Shown one piece after another: positions 7,682 through 15,881 of a stretch of DNA of 64,000 nt (position 1 is its first letter; each line of letters starts with the position of its first letter). Location of the stretch: positions 27,396 to 91,395 of the forward strand of contig JAEZYE010000032.1 of NCBI GenBank assembly GCA_023419315.1. Direction: 5' to 3'. Both the position numbers and the translations under genes were made by a program. Under the pieces are notes generated by a model, which saw only the letters and a list, made by a program, of their open reading frames with translations, searched no databases and was not told the origin of the DNA. This DNA comes from Pseudomonadota bacterium (GTDB lineage: Bacteria; Pseudomonadota; Gammaproteobacteria; Xanthomonadales; Xanthomonadaceae).

Positions 7682-9037
7682 TCAGCCGGGGTTGCCGCGA
7701 CTGCCCGATGCCAACGCCTGGTCCAGAGGCAGTGGCGGGCACAGGAAATAGCCCTGGCCGTACATCACGCCGAGACCGAGCAGCGCATCCAGTTCACTCC
7801 GGGTTTCCACGCCCTCCACGACCACGGTGGCGCGTGTGCCGGATGCGAAGGCCAGGATCGCCGACACCATCGTCTTCCTGCGATCGTCCGCATCGACGCC
7901 ACGCGTCAACGAGGTGTCCAGTTTGATGATGTCGGGGGCGAGCCGGAGGATGTGGCGGAGACTTGCGAAGCCTGCGCCCGCGTCATCGATGGCGACCGAC
8001 AGGCCGCGTTGCTGGAGCGCCGTCAGGCTGCGCGCCAGCACGTCGTAGTCGGGCACCGTGGTGTGCTCGGTGATTTCCAGGGTGATGCGCCGCAGGTCAT
8101 GCGCCTGCAGCAACGCCTGGAACTCCGGCGCAACCGCGGTTTCCGGCGCGGCATTGATGGAGAGGCGAAGCGGTTCGGGCAGGCGGTGCAGGTGGCTGAG
8201 GGCGCTGCGTGCTGCTTCGATCTCCAGTTCCAGACCGAGCCCCACTTCATTGGCGAGCGCGAACCAGCGATCCGGCGTGAGTGACGGATCCGGAAAGCGG
8301 CTCAACGCTTCGACACTGACGATGCTTTGATCGGCCAGCCGCATGATCGGCTGGAACACCGTGGCCAGCGCGTGTTCCTCCAGCAGTTGCTGCACGCGCC
8401 GATACGAGCGTCGTTGTCCTTCCTCGGCATCGAGATCATGTGCGACACGTTCGTGGTAGCGCTTGAGCAAGCCGGAATGGCGGATGGAATGTCCCAGCGT
8501 CGCGCCGATCAGCGCCGCCATCATTTCCAGCGTGCGCACGTCGGTGTCGTTGTATGCGGAAGCCTGCGGCGAGATCACCTTGAGCACGCCGATCGCCTTG
8601 CCTTCGAACAGCAGCGGCGCCACCAGCATGGAGCGCAGGCCGACCTGCCGGCAGGCCTTCAGATCAACGCGCGGGTCGTATTCGGAATCGTCGCACCACA
8701 GGACTTTTCCCTGCCGCACGCTGAGGCCGGACAGACTGGTGGCCGCATGCAGGCGCAGGCCGATCTGCGGCTCCGCCGTGCCGCTGGCCGCCAGATACAC
8801 CATGTCATCGCCATCGAGGATTTCGACGATGGCGCCCGAAGAGCGCGTCAGCTCCTGTGCACGCCGCACCACGACCGAGATGACCTCGTTGGGATCGCCG
8901 GCGGCAGACACGATTTCATTCTGGGCAGCGATGATGCGGGCGAAGATGCTGGCGTCGTCCAGTTGGCGTCGCAGTGCGTGGACCTTCGCTGGGCCACCCG
9001 GCCCTCCATTCTTGCCGTCACGGTTCATGAAGTGCAT
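7682..9037 (-). CDS. GAF-EAL cyclic-di-GMP phosphodiesterase
   Basis: 451 residues: a GAF sensor (about 35-190) followed by an EAL domain (about 215-440), no TM. The residues needed for c-di-GMP hydrolysis are kept: EAL in VEALSRF, Asn in SINAAPE, Glu in ITEHT, the paired Asp in AIDDAGAGFAS (Ala instead of the common Phe), Lys in IKLD, Glu in VEGVET and the QGYFLCPP end. The enzyme should lower c-di-GMP in response to a small ligand or redox signal bound by GAF. ATG 9037 or 9028 (MNRDGK) could be the start. A promoter embedded in an inverted repeat lies directly upstream. Confidence 0.88.
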   Translation of the reverse strand: MHFMNRDGKNGGPGGPAKVHALRRQLDDASIFARIIAAQNEIVSAAGDPNEVISVVVRRAQELTRSSGAIVEILDGDDMVYLAASGTAEPQIGLRLHAATSLSGLSVRQGKVLWCDDSEYDPRVDLKACRQVGLRSMLVAPLLFEGKAIGVLKVISPQASAYNDTDVRTLEMMAALIGATLGHSIRHSGLLKRYHERVAHDLDAEEGQRRSYRRVQQLLEEHALATVFQPIMRLADQSIVSVEALSRFPDPSLTPDRWFALANEVGLGLELEIEAARSALSHLHRLPEPLRLSINAAPETAVAPEFQALLQAHDLRRITLEITEHTTVPDYDVLARSLTALQQRGLSVAIDDAGAGFASLRHILRLAPDIIKLDTSLTRGVDADDRRKTMVSAILAFASGTRATVVVEGVETRSELDALLGLGVMYGQGYFLCPPLPLDQALASGSRGNPG

Positions 9038-9060
9038 CCAATGCTCGACCGAAGGCGAAT

Positions 9061-9102
9061 CTGATACGCCGGGATTCCATCAGGGTCAAGTGAATCCCGG
9101 CG
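9061..9102 (-). promoter_or_regulatory. sigma70-like promoter inside an 11-bp inverted repeat
   Basis: On the minus strand TTGACC (9084-9089) and TATCAG (9061-9066) are 17 bases apart and point at the GAF-EAL gene. A perfect inverted repeat CGCCGGGATTC (9067-9077) / GAATCCCGGCG (9092-9102) brackets the -35: one arm fills the spacer next to the -10, the other lies upstream of the -35. This geometry suits a dimeric repressor. No T-run follows, so it is not a terminator for the upstream EamA gene. Confidence 0.5.
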
Positions 9103-9295
9103 AATTTTCTGCGATTTGCGCTGTGCCGGCAGACTGAACAGCGCACGCGCCCTCACTGACGCGACTGCCGCCGCCCGCATGCCGACGTTCTTATTGCGCT
9201 GCGACACGAGAGTTGGAACCCACTCCATTGACTCGTTCACGGAACCGCATCCGCACCGTATCGGCGCAAACGTCGCAGCGAAGTGAAGCCGCCAA

Positions 9296-10270
9296 CTACA
9301 CGGGTGCGGGCGTCGCCATCGGTGCGGTGCGACGATGTGCGGCCAGGCACGACACGACGCTCATCACCACGAAGGCCAGCGCCGCAATCTCCCACGGCGT
9401 GGGCAGGCGCTGTTCCCAGGCGAAACCGTAGATCAACGCGAAGACGGTTTCGAACAGGATCATCTGCCCCACCAATGTCAGCGGAAGCAACCGGCTCATG
9501 CGATTCCACAAGGCATTGCCCGCAATGGACGCCAGCAGTGCCACACCCAGCGAGACGCCCGCCAGTTTCATCCAGCCATGCCATGCGTGCTGCGGCGTGT
9601 CCATGGCGAGTGCGACCGGCAGCAGGAGCAGACTTTGCGCACCGGTCATCAGACCGGTCAGCAGGTTCCAGTCATGCGGGGAGACCTCGTGCATGCGCTT
9701 CAGGCTGCGTGCGTTGCCGATTGCGAACGCGGTCCAGGACACCAGCGCACCGACGGCGCACAGCAATCCCGTGATCGCGGTTCGCGTGGACGACGCGGCC
9801 AGCACATCCCATCCGATGCAGAGCGCGCCCGCGCCGCACATCAACAGGGAAGGCGCCAATTTCGCCAACGGCACCGCGCCGTGCTCGCGGCTGCCGATCA
9901 CCGTGACGGCGACGGGCAGAAAGCCGATGACCAGTGAGGTCATCGCGATGCCGCCCATCTGCACCGCGCCGGAGAGCAGCAGGTAGTAAAGCGTGTTGCC
10001 CGCCAGCGCCAGCCAGACCAGATGCCTCCAGTGGTGGCGTCTGATCCGGTTCGACAGTGATCGCCAGCGTGGCGCCAGCAGCAGTGCCGCGATCGCGCCG
10101 TAAGCCAGATAGCGCCCGATGGTGAGCTGCAACGGATTGAACTCGCCGGCCAGTTCCGGTGCGAGGAAGACCAATCCCCACAAAGCGCCTGCGCCGGCGC
10201 CACAGGCGATGCCCGTCGCCAGGCTCGGGCGCGTGGAAGGCGAGGCGTGCACGGAGGCAGGTGTGTCCAT
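9296..10270 (-). CDS. EamA/DMT-family transporter
   Basis: 324 residues with about ten TM helices in two EamA repeats (ALWGLVFLAPE start of repeat 1; VGALVSWTAFAIGN start of repeat 2). Drug/metabolite superfamily members of this size are often amino-acid or metabolite exporters. Divergent transcription from an Lrp/AsnC-type gene 100 bases away suggests an exporter controlled by an amino-acid-responsive regulator; this is inference from context. Start at ATG 10270 precedes TM1 with a short cytoplasmic lead. The C-terminal tail is basic and Ala/Pro-rich. Confidence 0.82.
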   Translation of the reverse strand: MDTPASVHASPSTRPSLATGIACGAGAGALWGLVFLAPELAGEFNPLQLTIGRYLAYGAIAALLLAPRWRSLSNRIRRHHWRHLVWLALAGNTLYYLLLSGAVQMGGIAMTSLVIGFLPVAVTVIGSREHGAVPLAKLAPSLLMCGAGALCIGWDVLAASSTRTAITGLLCAVGALVSWTAFAIGNARSLKRMHEVSPHDWNLLTGLMTGAQSLLLLPVALAMDTPQHAWHGWMKLAGVSLGVALLASIAGNALWNRMSRLLPLTLVGQMILFETVFALIYGFAWEQRLPTPWEIAALAFVVMSVVSCLAAHRRTAPMATPAPV

Positions 10271-10308
10271 GCGTGCAATCTATTCTCACCAGGCCGAGGC
10301 TTTTTCTC

Positions 10309-10314
10309 TATATT
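10309..10314 (+). promoter_or_regulatory. candidate -10 element for the Lrp-family gene
   Basis: TATATT 30 bases before ATG 10344, in the intergenic space to the divergent EamA gene. No clear -35 is visible. It argues that translation starts after about 10320, ruling out the far-upstream GTG 10273 as the true start. Confidence 0.35.
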
Positions 10315-10344
10315 CGGCCGCAATACGCAAAAATATCCCGGCCA

Positions 10345-10833
10345 TGCCCCGAAAATCCGCCCATCCCGTCCGCCGGACTCGATCGCCATGATCGCGCGAT
10401 CCTCGAGATCATCCAGCGCGACAACAAGACCGCGCAGCGCGTGATCGCCGAGGCCGTCAACCTCTCGACCGCCGCCGTGCAACGGCGAATCGCGGCGATG
10501 GAAAAGTCCGGCGTCATCACTGCGAACGTGGCGGTGGTGGATCCCGATGCCGTGTCCGCGACCATCACCGCCATCGTGGAAATCCAGTTGAAGGACGAGC
10601 GCGCCGCCACTGCTGACCGTGCCAAGGATCTGTTCCGCAGGACGCCGGAAGTGCAGCAGTGCTTCTACGTGACCGGCGGCATCAGCTTCGTCCTGATCAT
10701 CATCTCGCCCAACATGCCGACGTACGAGGCGCTGACCCGCCGATTGTTCGCGGAGAACGAACTGGTGGTGAGCTTCCGCACGCTGGTCGCACTGGACCGG
10801 GTGAAGACCGGCACCGCCATCGTCGTGCCGTAA
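10345..10833 (+). CDS. Lrp/AsnC family transcriptional regulator (start codon out of frame)
   Basis: Homology begins at LDRHDRAILEIIQRDN with the AsnC-type winged HTH (VIAEAVNLSTAAVQRRIAAME), followed by a RAM/Lrp ligand domain (TAIVEIQL, VTGGISFVLII, FRTLVAL). Product about 155 aa, near the family norm. No ATG, GTG or TTG exists in this frame near the domain; the nearest is GTG 10273, inside the divergent promoter. The natural-looking ATG at 10344 is one base out of phase: removing one C from the CCCC run at 10347-10350 gives MPENPPIPSAGLDRHD, joining the domain perfectly. So either an indel/sequencing error, a disrupted gene, or a non-standard start. Likely regulator of the divergent exporter. 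Confidence 0.75.
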   Translation, partial: CPENPPIPSAGLDRHDRAILEIIQRDNKTAQRVIAEAVNLSTAAVQRRIAAMEKSGVITANVAVVDPDAVSATITAIVEIQLKDERAATADRAKDLFRRTPEVQQCFYVTGGISFVLIIISPNMPTYEALTRRLFAENELVVSFRTLVALDRVKTGTAIVVP

Positions 10834-10917
10834 CGGCACGCTGTAGCCTCCCGCCCGAACGAGGCATCATGGGGCACGCGGCGCCTGACGCCCGCGCAAT
10901 CGAAGGGGCACCGGCAG

Positions 10918-11334
10918 ATGGGACGGACGAAGACGCTGCTTCTGTTCATCGCGACATCGCTGCCATGCGGGGCCGCCGCAGCCGACCAGGGATCGCTCTG
11001 CATCGCCCGGGTCGCGCCGCAGCCGGCCGGCAAGGCGCTGGAGCTGGGACACGTGCGGGATCTGACGCCGTATCGCTTCGAGATCACCATCAGCGGGCAA
11101 GGAAAGGTGGCCCCGAGCACCCTTGGCGGCGTGCTGCTCGGGCCCATGCCGTTGAACGAACTCCGGCGCATCAGCATCACCAACCACGGTCGCCCATTCG
11201 CCTCGTTCTCGACGCGGCAACCGGTCGCGGCCGCGCCGCAGGCGTGCCTGAAGTTCGATGCGATGTACCAGACGTGGTCGATGGTGACCGATCCGACCCG
11301 CCTGCGTCGCTGCGGATGCGATGCGGGCAAGTAG
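10918..11334 (+). CDS. secreted hypothetical protein, 138 aa
   Basis: An N-terminal signal peptide (KTLLLFIATSLPCGAAAA) suggests export to the periplasm. The mature part has four cysteines (28, 110, 132, 134), the last two in a CGC near the C-terminus, consistent with disulfides. I recognise no domain. The gene overlaps nothing functional upstream and is followed 52 bases later by another small secreted protein on the same strand. No function can be given. Confidence 0.6.
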   Translation: MGRTKTLLLFIATSLPCGAAAADQGSLCIARVAPQPAGKALELGHVRDLTPYRFEITISGQGKVAPSTLGGVLLGPMPLNELRRISITNHGRPFASFSTRQPVAAAPQACLKFDAMYQTWSMVTDPTRLRRCGCDAGK

Positions 11335-11386
11335 AGTCGGACGCGTTACGCTCGCCACCCAGACGCATTACACCGGGAGAGATCGC

Positions 11387-11875
11387 ATGAAAGCCAGGTT
11401 CGCACTGCTGTCCATCGCCTTCGCCGCCGTATCGTCCCTTGCCGCCGAAGCGCCGGCACGCGAGTCGCCGCTGTTCGGCCGTTGGACGCTGGACGTGGCG
11501 ACACTGCCGATGCCAGCCGCCGCCCGGCCGAAACAGGTCACGCTGAGCTTCAAGCGCGCTGACGAAGACAAGGTCACCACGCAGGTGGAGATCATCGATC
11601 AGGCCGATCACGTGATGGATGCGCAATCCACGGTGGCGCTCGATGGCACGCCGGCGCCGGCGTCGGGTACGTACCAGGTCGATGTGGTCTCCGCGAAGAT
11701 GCCCGAGCCCGATGTGTTGATCATGCAGTTCGTCTACGAAGGCATCCCGCGTTCCACCCGCGTGTATTCGGTGAGCGCCGACGGCAAGACCTTGACGGAG
11801 ACCGAGGCGTACTTCCGCGATGGCAAGCCGGTGCTGCGCACCGCGCGCTTCGCACGCATCGCCGATGCACGCTGA
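11387..11875 (+). CDS. secreted lipocalin-like hypothetical protein, 162 aa
   Basis: Signal peptide ending around SSLAAEA, then a beta-rich protein starting LFGRWTLDVATLPMP and ending with the pattern YSVSADGKTLTETEAYFRDG. The G-x-W opening and the SxDGKTLT strand are common in small periplasmic lipocalin-like proteins; the match is only by pattern. ATG 11387 follows GGGAGAGATCGC, a good RBS. The frame's earlier start at 11321 would overlap the previous gene and bury the signal peptide, so I rejected it. Confidence 0.65.
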   Translation: MKARFALLSIAFAAVSSLAAEAPARESPLFGRWTLDVATLPMPAAARPKQVTLSFKRADEDKVTTQVEIIDQADHVMDAQSTVALDGTPAPASGTYQVDVVSAKMPEPDVLIMQFVYEGIPRSTRVYSVSADGKTLTETEAYFRDGKPVLRTARFARIADAR

Positions 11876-11888
11876 GCGGTGCCGGGGT

Positions 11889-13640
11889 TCAGTCGGCCTG
11901 CGTCGTCTCGCCCAGCACGTGCATCGCCAGGCTGGGGCGCTTGGCGATGCGCTTGGCCGCCGCCGCCTGTGACGCGACTTCCTCCGCGCTGGCGAACGCA
12001 TCGGGTTGCACCGGCGCAACGCCGATGGTCAGCGTCGTCAGGGGAAACGTCGCGTAGCGGCCGCTGCGATCTTCCGCTTCCAGCACGCCACGTTCGAGAT
12101 CCGCTTCATCGAACAGCGCGCGACAGGCGCTGTTGAACTCGGACACGATGTCGCGGCAACGCTGTTCCCAGTCGTCGCTCTGCAACAGCATGACGAAGTC
12201 ATCGCCGCCCACGTGACCGACGAAATCCCAGCGCGGTTCCGCATGTCGCATCAGCGTGCTCGCCACCAGCCGGATCATGCGGTCGCCGCGGAAGTAGCCG
12301 TACTGATCGTTGTACGGCTTGAAATGGTTCAGATCGCAATACGCGGCCATGAAGGGCTGGCGTGCATCGAGCAGACGGGTGATGTGCTCGGCAATCGGAA
12401 TGTTGCCGGGAAGCAGCGTCAGCGGGTTGGCGTAGCGCGCGGCCTCGATGCGCAGTTCGGTGACGCGCCGCACCAGCGCCTCGCCCGTGCCAACGCCTGC
12501 ATAGCGACCGTCGCGGGTGATGATGAAGCCGTCCGACAGATACCGTTGATCTTCGCCCAGCAGGATCTCCGACATCGCATCGATGCTTTGCGAAACGTCC
12601 GCCAGGATCGGTGACGCATGCATCAACTGGATGCAGGATTTCCGGCCCATCAGTTCGCGTGCGAAAGGCACCGCCATGCGTTCGTTGAACACCCGTCGAT
12701 TGATCAGTCCCAACGGATGGCCGTCATCGTCGATGACCGGCAGCGCCGGCAGTTCCGGATGCTGGCGGAACACCTGTTCGGCTTCGAAATTGCTGGCGCC
12801 ATCACCGATCGACGGCGCTTCGATCAACAGGTGCGCCGCCGTCACGCGCGGAAAACCCGAACGCCTTCCGCTGCGTGGCCACACGGGCAGCTTGGCATCG
12901 CCAGCCAGCCGCACTTCCTCGGGAATCCGGTCGGTCACGGACGCCTTGGGACTGCCGAGCAGATAGCCCTGCGCATAACGGATTCCGAGATCGCGGATGA
13001 TCGCCAGATCCGCAAGGCGCTCGACCCCTTCGGCGATCAGATCCGCGCCCAGGCTTTCGGCCACCTGCACCAGCGCCCGGACGATGCTCAGGCGACCTGG
13101 ACTCTGTGCGATCTCGTGGACGAGATAGCGATCGATCTTGACGAACTCCGGCCCCAGTTCGTGCCAAAGCTCGAAGTTGGAATGACCGTTGCCGAAATCA
13201 TCCAGCGCAATCCGGATTCCCGCCGCGCGCAGATAGCCGAGCGCGTCGGCCAGGCGGCTGACGTCCTCGACGATGTCGCGCTCGGTGATCTCGATGACGA
13301 AGCGACCCAGGTCGCGACCGGAGGATTGCAGGCTTTCGATGACCTGCTGCGGACGCAACTGGCCCTGGAGGATCGCCTGTGCGCTGAGATTGACGAGCAG
13401 GCGTCCGCCGCGATCAAAGTCGAAGGATTGCGCGATGACACGGGCGGCGTGGGTTTCCAGTTCACCGAGCCGTCCCACAAGCCGCGCCTGATCCAGCAAC
13501 TGCAGGGGCGAACACGCGAGCAGGCCGTGCCGCATCAGGCCTTCATGGGCGACCACCGCATGATCTTCCAGTCGCACGATGGGCTGGTACACCGCACGCA
13601 GTCCGCCCGGATGCGCGGACGGTTGCGGCGTGGCGAGCAT
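11889..13640 (-). CDS. EAL-CBS-GGDEF dual-domain c-di-GMP protein
   Basis: 583 residues, cytoplasmic, with the EAL domain first (about 15-245), a CBS-pair-like region (about 265-395) and a C-terminal GGDEF (about 425-575). EAL residues: Glu33 in HEGLMR (Gly replaces Ala of EAL), Asn84, Glu117, Asp147/148 in DDFGNG, Lys168 and Glu204, so hydrolysis looks possible. GGDEF reads GGDDF at 478-482, which is compatible with synthesis; the I-site RxxD is not clean (PRWD). CBS domains usually bind adenine nucleotides, so the balance may respond to energy charge (inference). Gene order EAL before GGDEF is the reverse of the usual fusion. Confidence 0.87.
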   Translation of the reverse strand: MLATPQPSAHPGGLRAVYQPIVRLEDHAVVAHEGLMRHGLLACSPLQLLDQARLVGRLGELETHAARVIAQSFDFDRGGRLLVNLSAQAILQGQLRPQQVIESLQSSGRDLGRFVIEITERDIVEDVSRLADALGYLRAAGIRIALDDFGNGHSNFELWHELGPEFVKIDRYLVHEIAQSPGRLSIVRALVQVAESLGADLIAEGVERLADLAIIRDLGIRYAQGYLLGSPKASVTDRIPEEVRLAGDAKLPVWPRSGRRSGFPRVTAAHLLIEAPSIGDGASNFEAEQVFRQHPELPALPVIDDDGHPLGLINRRVFNERMAVPFARELMGRKSCIQLMHASPILADVSQSIDAMSEILLGEDQRYLSDGFIITRDGRYAGVGTGEALVRRVTELRIEAARYANPLTLLPGNIPIAEHITRLLDARQPFMAAYCDLNHFKPYNDQYGYFRGDRMIRLVASTLMRHAEPRWDFVGHVGGDDFVMLLQSDDWEQRCRDIVSEFNSACRALFDEADLERGVLEAEDRSGRYATFPLTTLTIGVAPVQPDAFASAEEVASQAAAAKRIAKRPSLAMHVLGETTQAD

Positions 13641-13828
13641 GGGGCCGCCACTCTAGCCGCCGCAGATGACAGGCATGCGTCAGCGCACGTCCGTGATTTG
13701 CCTTCCGTGAAGCAGGCCCGGGCGGCAATGGATCGATGTGGCGACCCGCACAGTTCACATCAAAATGAGGTGTTGCACACGCGCGGGATCCCGAGAATCG
13801 ATGCGTTTCCAGGACAGGCATCGCTTGC

Positions 13829-14320
13829 ATGCATTCGTCGGCTTTCCGTGGTTCATGGCGTGCGATGGTGCTGCTGCCCATGCTGTCCGCCTGCGCTCCA
13901 TCTCCGTTGCAGTCGCCGATGGAGGACACGCCTCCAGCGTCCACGGAGGTCCGGCTCCCGGCGCGTTCATCGCTGCGCCTGTTGCAGGATCCCGCCGTCG
14001 GCGATCTCTATGCGGCCGAGCTCACGCATTTTTCCGAAGGCGACTTCAACCGTTCGGGCAAGGAGCCCATGTACGGATTGATGAAGGTCATCCGCGTCGG
14101 TCCGGCCACGATCACGGTGGTGACCGAACAGGATGCGTGGCCGGATCGCCGGGACGCGATCATCGACCTGCACAAGCATGCCGGCGAAGCGGTCTGGGAC
14201 ATGGACGAACAGGTGACGTTGCCGCGCAGTGTGCTGCTTCAGCTGGGCAACCAGCGCCATATCCTCGATGCGTTGCGCTCGGATGAGGCGACGCAGGCAA
14301 CGCTCACAGCGGAGAGCTGA
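13829..14320 (+). CDS. putative lipoprotein, 163 aa
   Basis: A short basic N-terminus, hydrophobic core and lipobox LSAC with Cys22 predict an acylated lipoprotein. The mature protein contains LYAAELTHFSEGDFNR and an Asp/His-rich middle section but no family I recognise. It is transcribed away from the EAL-CBS-GGDEF gene and converges with gshA, so it looks monocistronic. ATG 13865 could be an alternative start but would leave no basic n-region. Confidence 0.55.
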   Translation: MHSSAFRGSWRAMVLLPMLSACAPSPLQSPMEDTPPASTEVRLPARSSLRLLQDPAVGDLYAAELTHFSEGDFNRSGKEPMYGLMKVIRVGPATITVVTEQDAWPDRRDAIIDLHKHAGEAVWDMDEQVTLPRSVLLQLGNQRHILDALRSDEATQATLTAES

Positions 14321-14364
14321 TCCGCATCGATGCGCGCAAGCGGGTCACGCGCGCCGCACGGTGT

Positions 14365-15729
14365 TCAGTAAGCGAATTCGCGGAAGACGCGATCGATGTC
14401 GCCCTGCCATTCGCCATGGAACAACTTGAGCTTGCGTTCGGCGGATGTTTCGTCGGATTGCACGATTTCGATCAGCGCATCGAGGAAGCCGCTTTCGTCC
14501 ACGCCCCGCGAGTTCATGCGCGCACGCCGACGCAGGCCGCCCACCGCAATCTTGAGTGCTTCGGCCGCCAGGTCCCGCACATGGCCGCCGCGGAAAGGCA
14601 GCTTCAATGCGTGCCGCGGCACGCCGTCACGCAAGGCATGGCGCTCCTCGCGGCTGAAATCCTTGACCAGATCCCACGCGGCATCGAGCGCGGCATCGTC
14701 ATAGAGCAGGCCCACCCAGAACGCGGGCAGCGCGCACAGGCGATTCCAGGGACCACCGTCGGCGCCGCGCATTTCCAGGTACTTCTTCAGGCGCACTTCC
14801 GGGAACGCGGTGGTCATGTGATCGGACCAGTCACGCAAGGTGGGCAGTGCGCCGGGCAGGACCGGCAACCGTCCCTGCATGAAATCCCGGAAGCTCTGCC
14901 CGCTTGCATCGTGGTAGACGCCGTCGCGATAGCTGAAGTACATGGGCACGTCGAGCAGATAGTCGACATAGCGCTCGTAGCCGAATCCGTCTTCGAAGAC
15001 GAAATCCAGCATGCCGGTGCGATCGGGATCGGTGTCGGTCCAGATGTGCGAACGATAGCTCTGAAAGCCGTTCGGCTTGCCTTCGGTAAACGGCGAGTCG
15101 GCGAACAACGCGGTCGCGATCGGCTGCAATGCAAGCGAGACGCGGAACTTCTTCACCATGTCCGCTTCGCTGGCGTAATCGAGATTGACCTGCACGGTGC
15201 ACGTGCGGGTCATCATGTCCAGGCCGAGTTGGCCGACCTTGGGCATGTACTCGCGCATGATCCGGTAGCGGCCTTTCGGCATCCACGGCATTTCGTCGCG
15301 TCGCCACCTGGGCTGGAAGCCCATGCCGAGGAAACCCAGACGCAATTCGTCGGCGACTTCCTTGACTTCCTTCAGGTGCGTGCCGACTTCCACACAGGTT
15401 TCGTGCACGGTTTCGAGTGCGGCGCCGGACAGTTCAAGTTGCCCCGCCGGCTCCAGCGTGACCGATGCGCCGTTGCGGGTCAGCGCGATGACGCGGCCCT
15501 TTTCCTCGACCGGATCCCATCCGAAGCGGACCAGCCCCTTGAGCAGCGCTTCGATGCCGCGCTCGCCATCGAACTCCGGCGGCCGCAAATCGTCGAGTCG
15601 GAAGCCGAACTTTTCGTGTTCGGTTCCGATGCGCCAGTCCGAGCGTGGCTTCTCGCCTTCGAGGATGTACTGGACCAGCGCGTGGCGGTCCGTCACGGGC
15701 GTATCGGCGACGTGGCTGGGACTGGACAA
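14365..15729 (-). CDS. gshA: glutamate-cysteine ligase (plant/proteobacterial type)
   Basis: 454 residues. It joins glutamate and cysteine with ATP, the first step in glutathione synthesis, in the cytoplasm. Signature stretches are RIGTEHEKFGF near the N-terminus, LEPAGQLELSGA, MGFQP, MPKGRYRIM and MTRTCTVQVNLDY. These belong to the GCS2-like class found in plants, alphaproteobacteria and xanthomonads, not the E. coli GshA class. No ATG exists at the expected position; TTG 15729 gives MSSPSHVADTP, matching the family N-terminus. The much longer open frame to 16224 is antisense to engB and spurious. gshB is not in the window. Confidence 0.92.
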   Translation of the reverse strand: MSSPSHVADTPVTDRHALVQYILEGEKPRSDWRIGTEHEKFGFRLDDLRPPEFDGERGIEALLKGLVRFGWDPVEEKGRVIALTRNGASVTLEPAGQLELSGAALETVHETCVEVGTHLKEVKEVADELRLGFLGMGFQPRWRRDEMPWMPKGRYRIMREYMPKVGQLGLDMMTRTCTVQVNLDYASEADMVKKFRVSLALQPIATALFADSPFTEGKPNGFQSYRSHIWTDTDPDRTGMLDFVFEDGFGYERYVDYLLDVPMYFSYRDGVYHDASGQSFRDFMQGRLPVLPGALPTLRDWSDHMTTAFPEVRLKKYLEMRGADGGPWNRLCALPAFWVGLLYDDAALDAAWDLVKDFSREERHALRDGVPRHALKLPFRGGHVRDLAAEALKIAVGGLRRRARMNSRGVDESGFLDALIEIVQSDETSAERKLKLFHGEWQGDIDRVFREFAY

Positions 15730-15881
15730 GGGAAGGACTCTTTCGCGGGTGGCCTCATGCCACAAGGCGTGCACTATAGCCTGCGCCCCTTGGCGCGATC
15801 GTCGACACGCCGGCACTGCAGTGTTCCGGGCTTGCGTTTGTCCGCTTGCGCGCCGGTTTGCGTAGCGCGCGTGTTTCCGCG

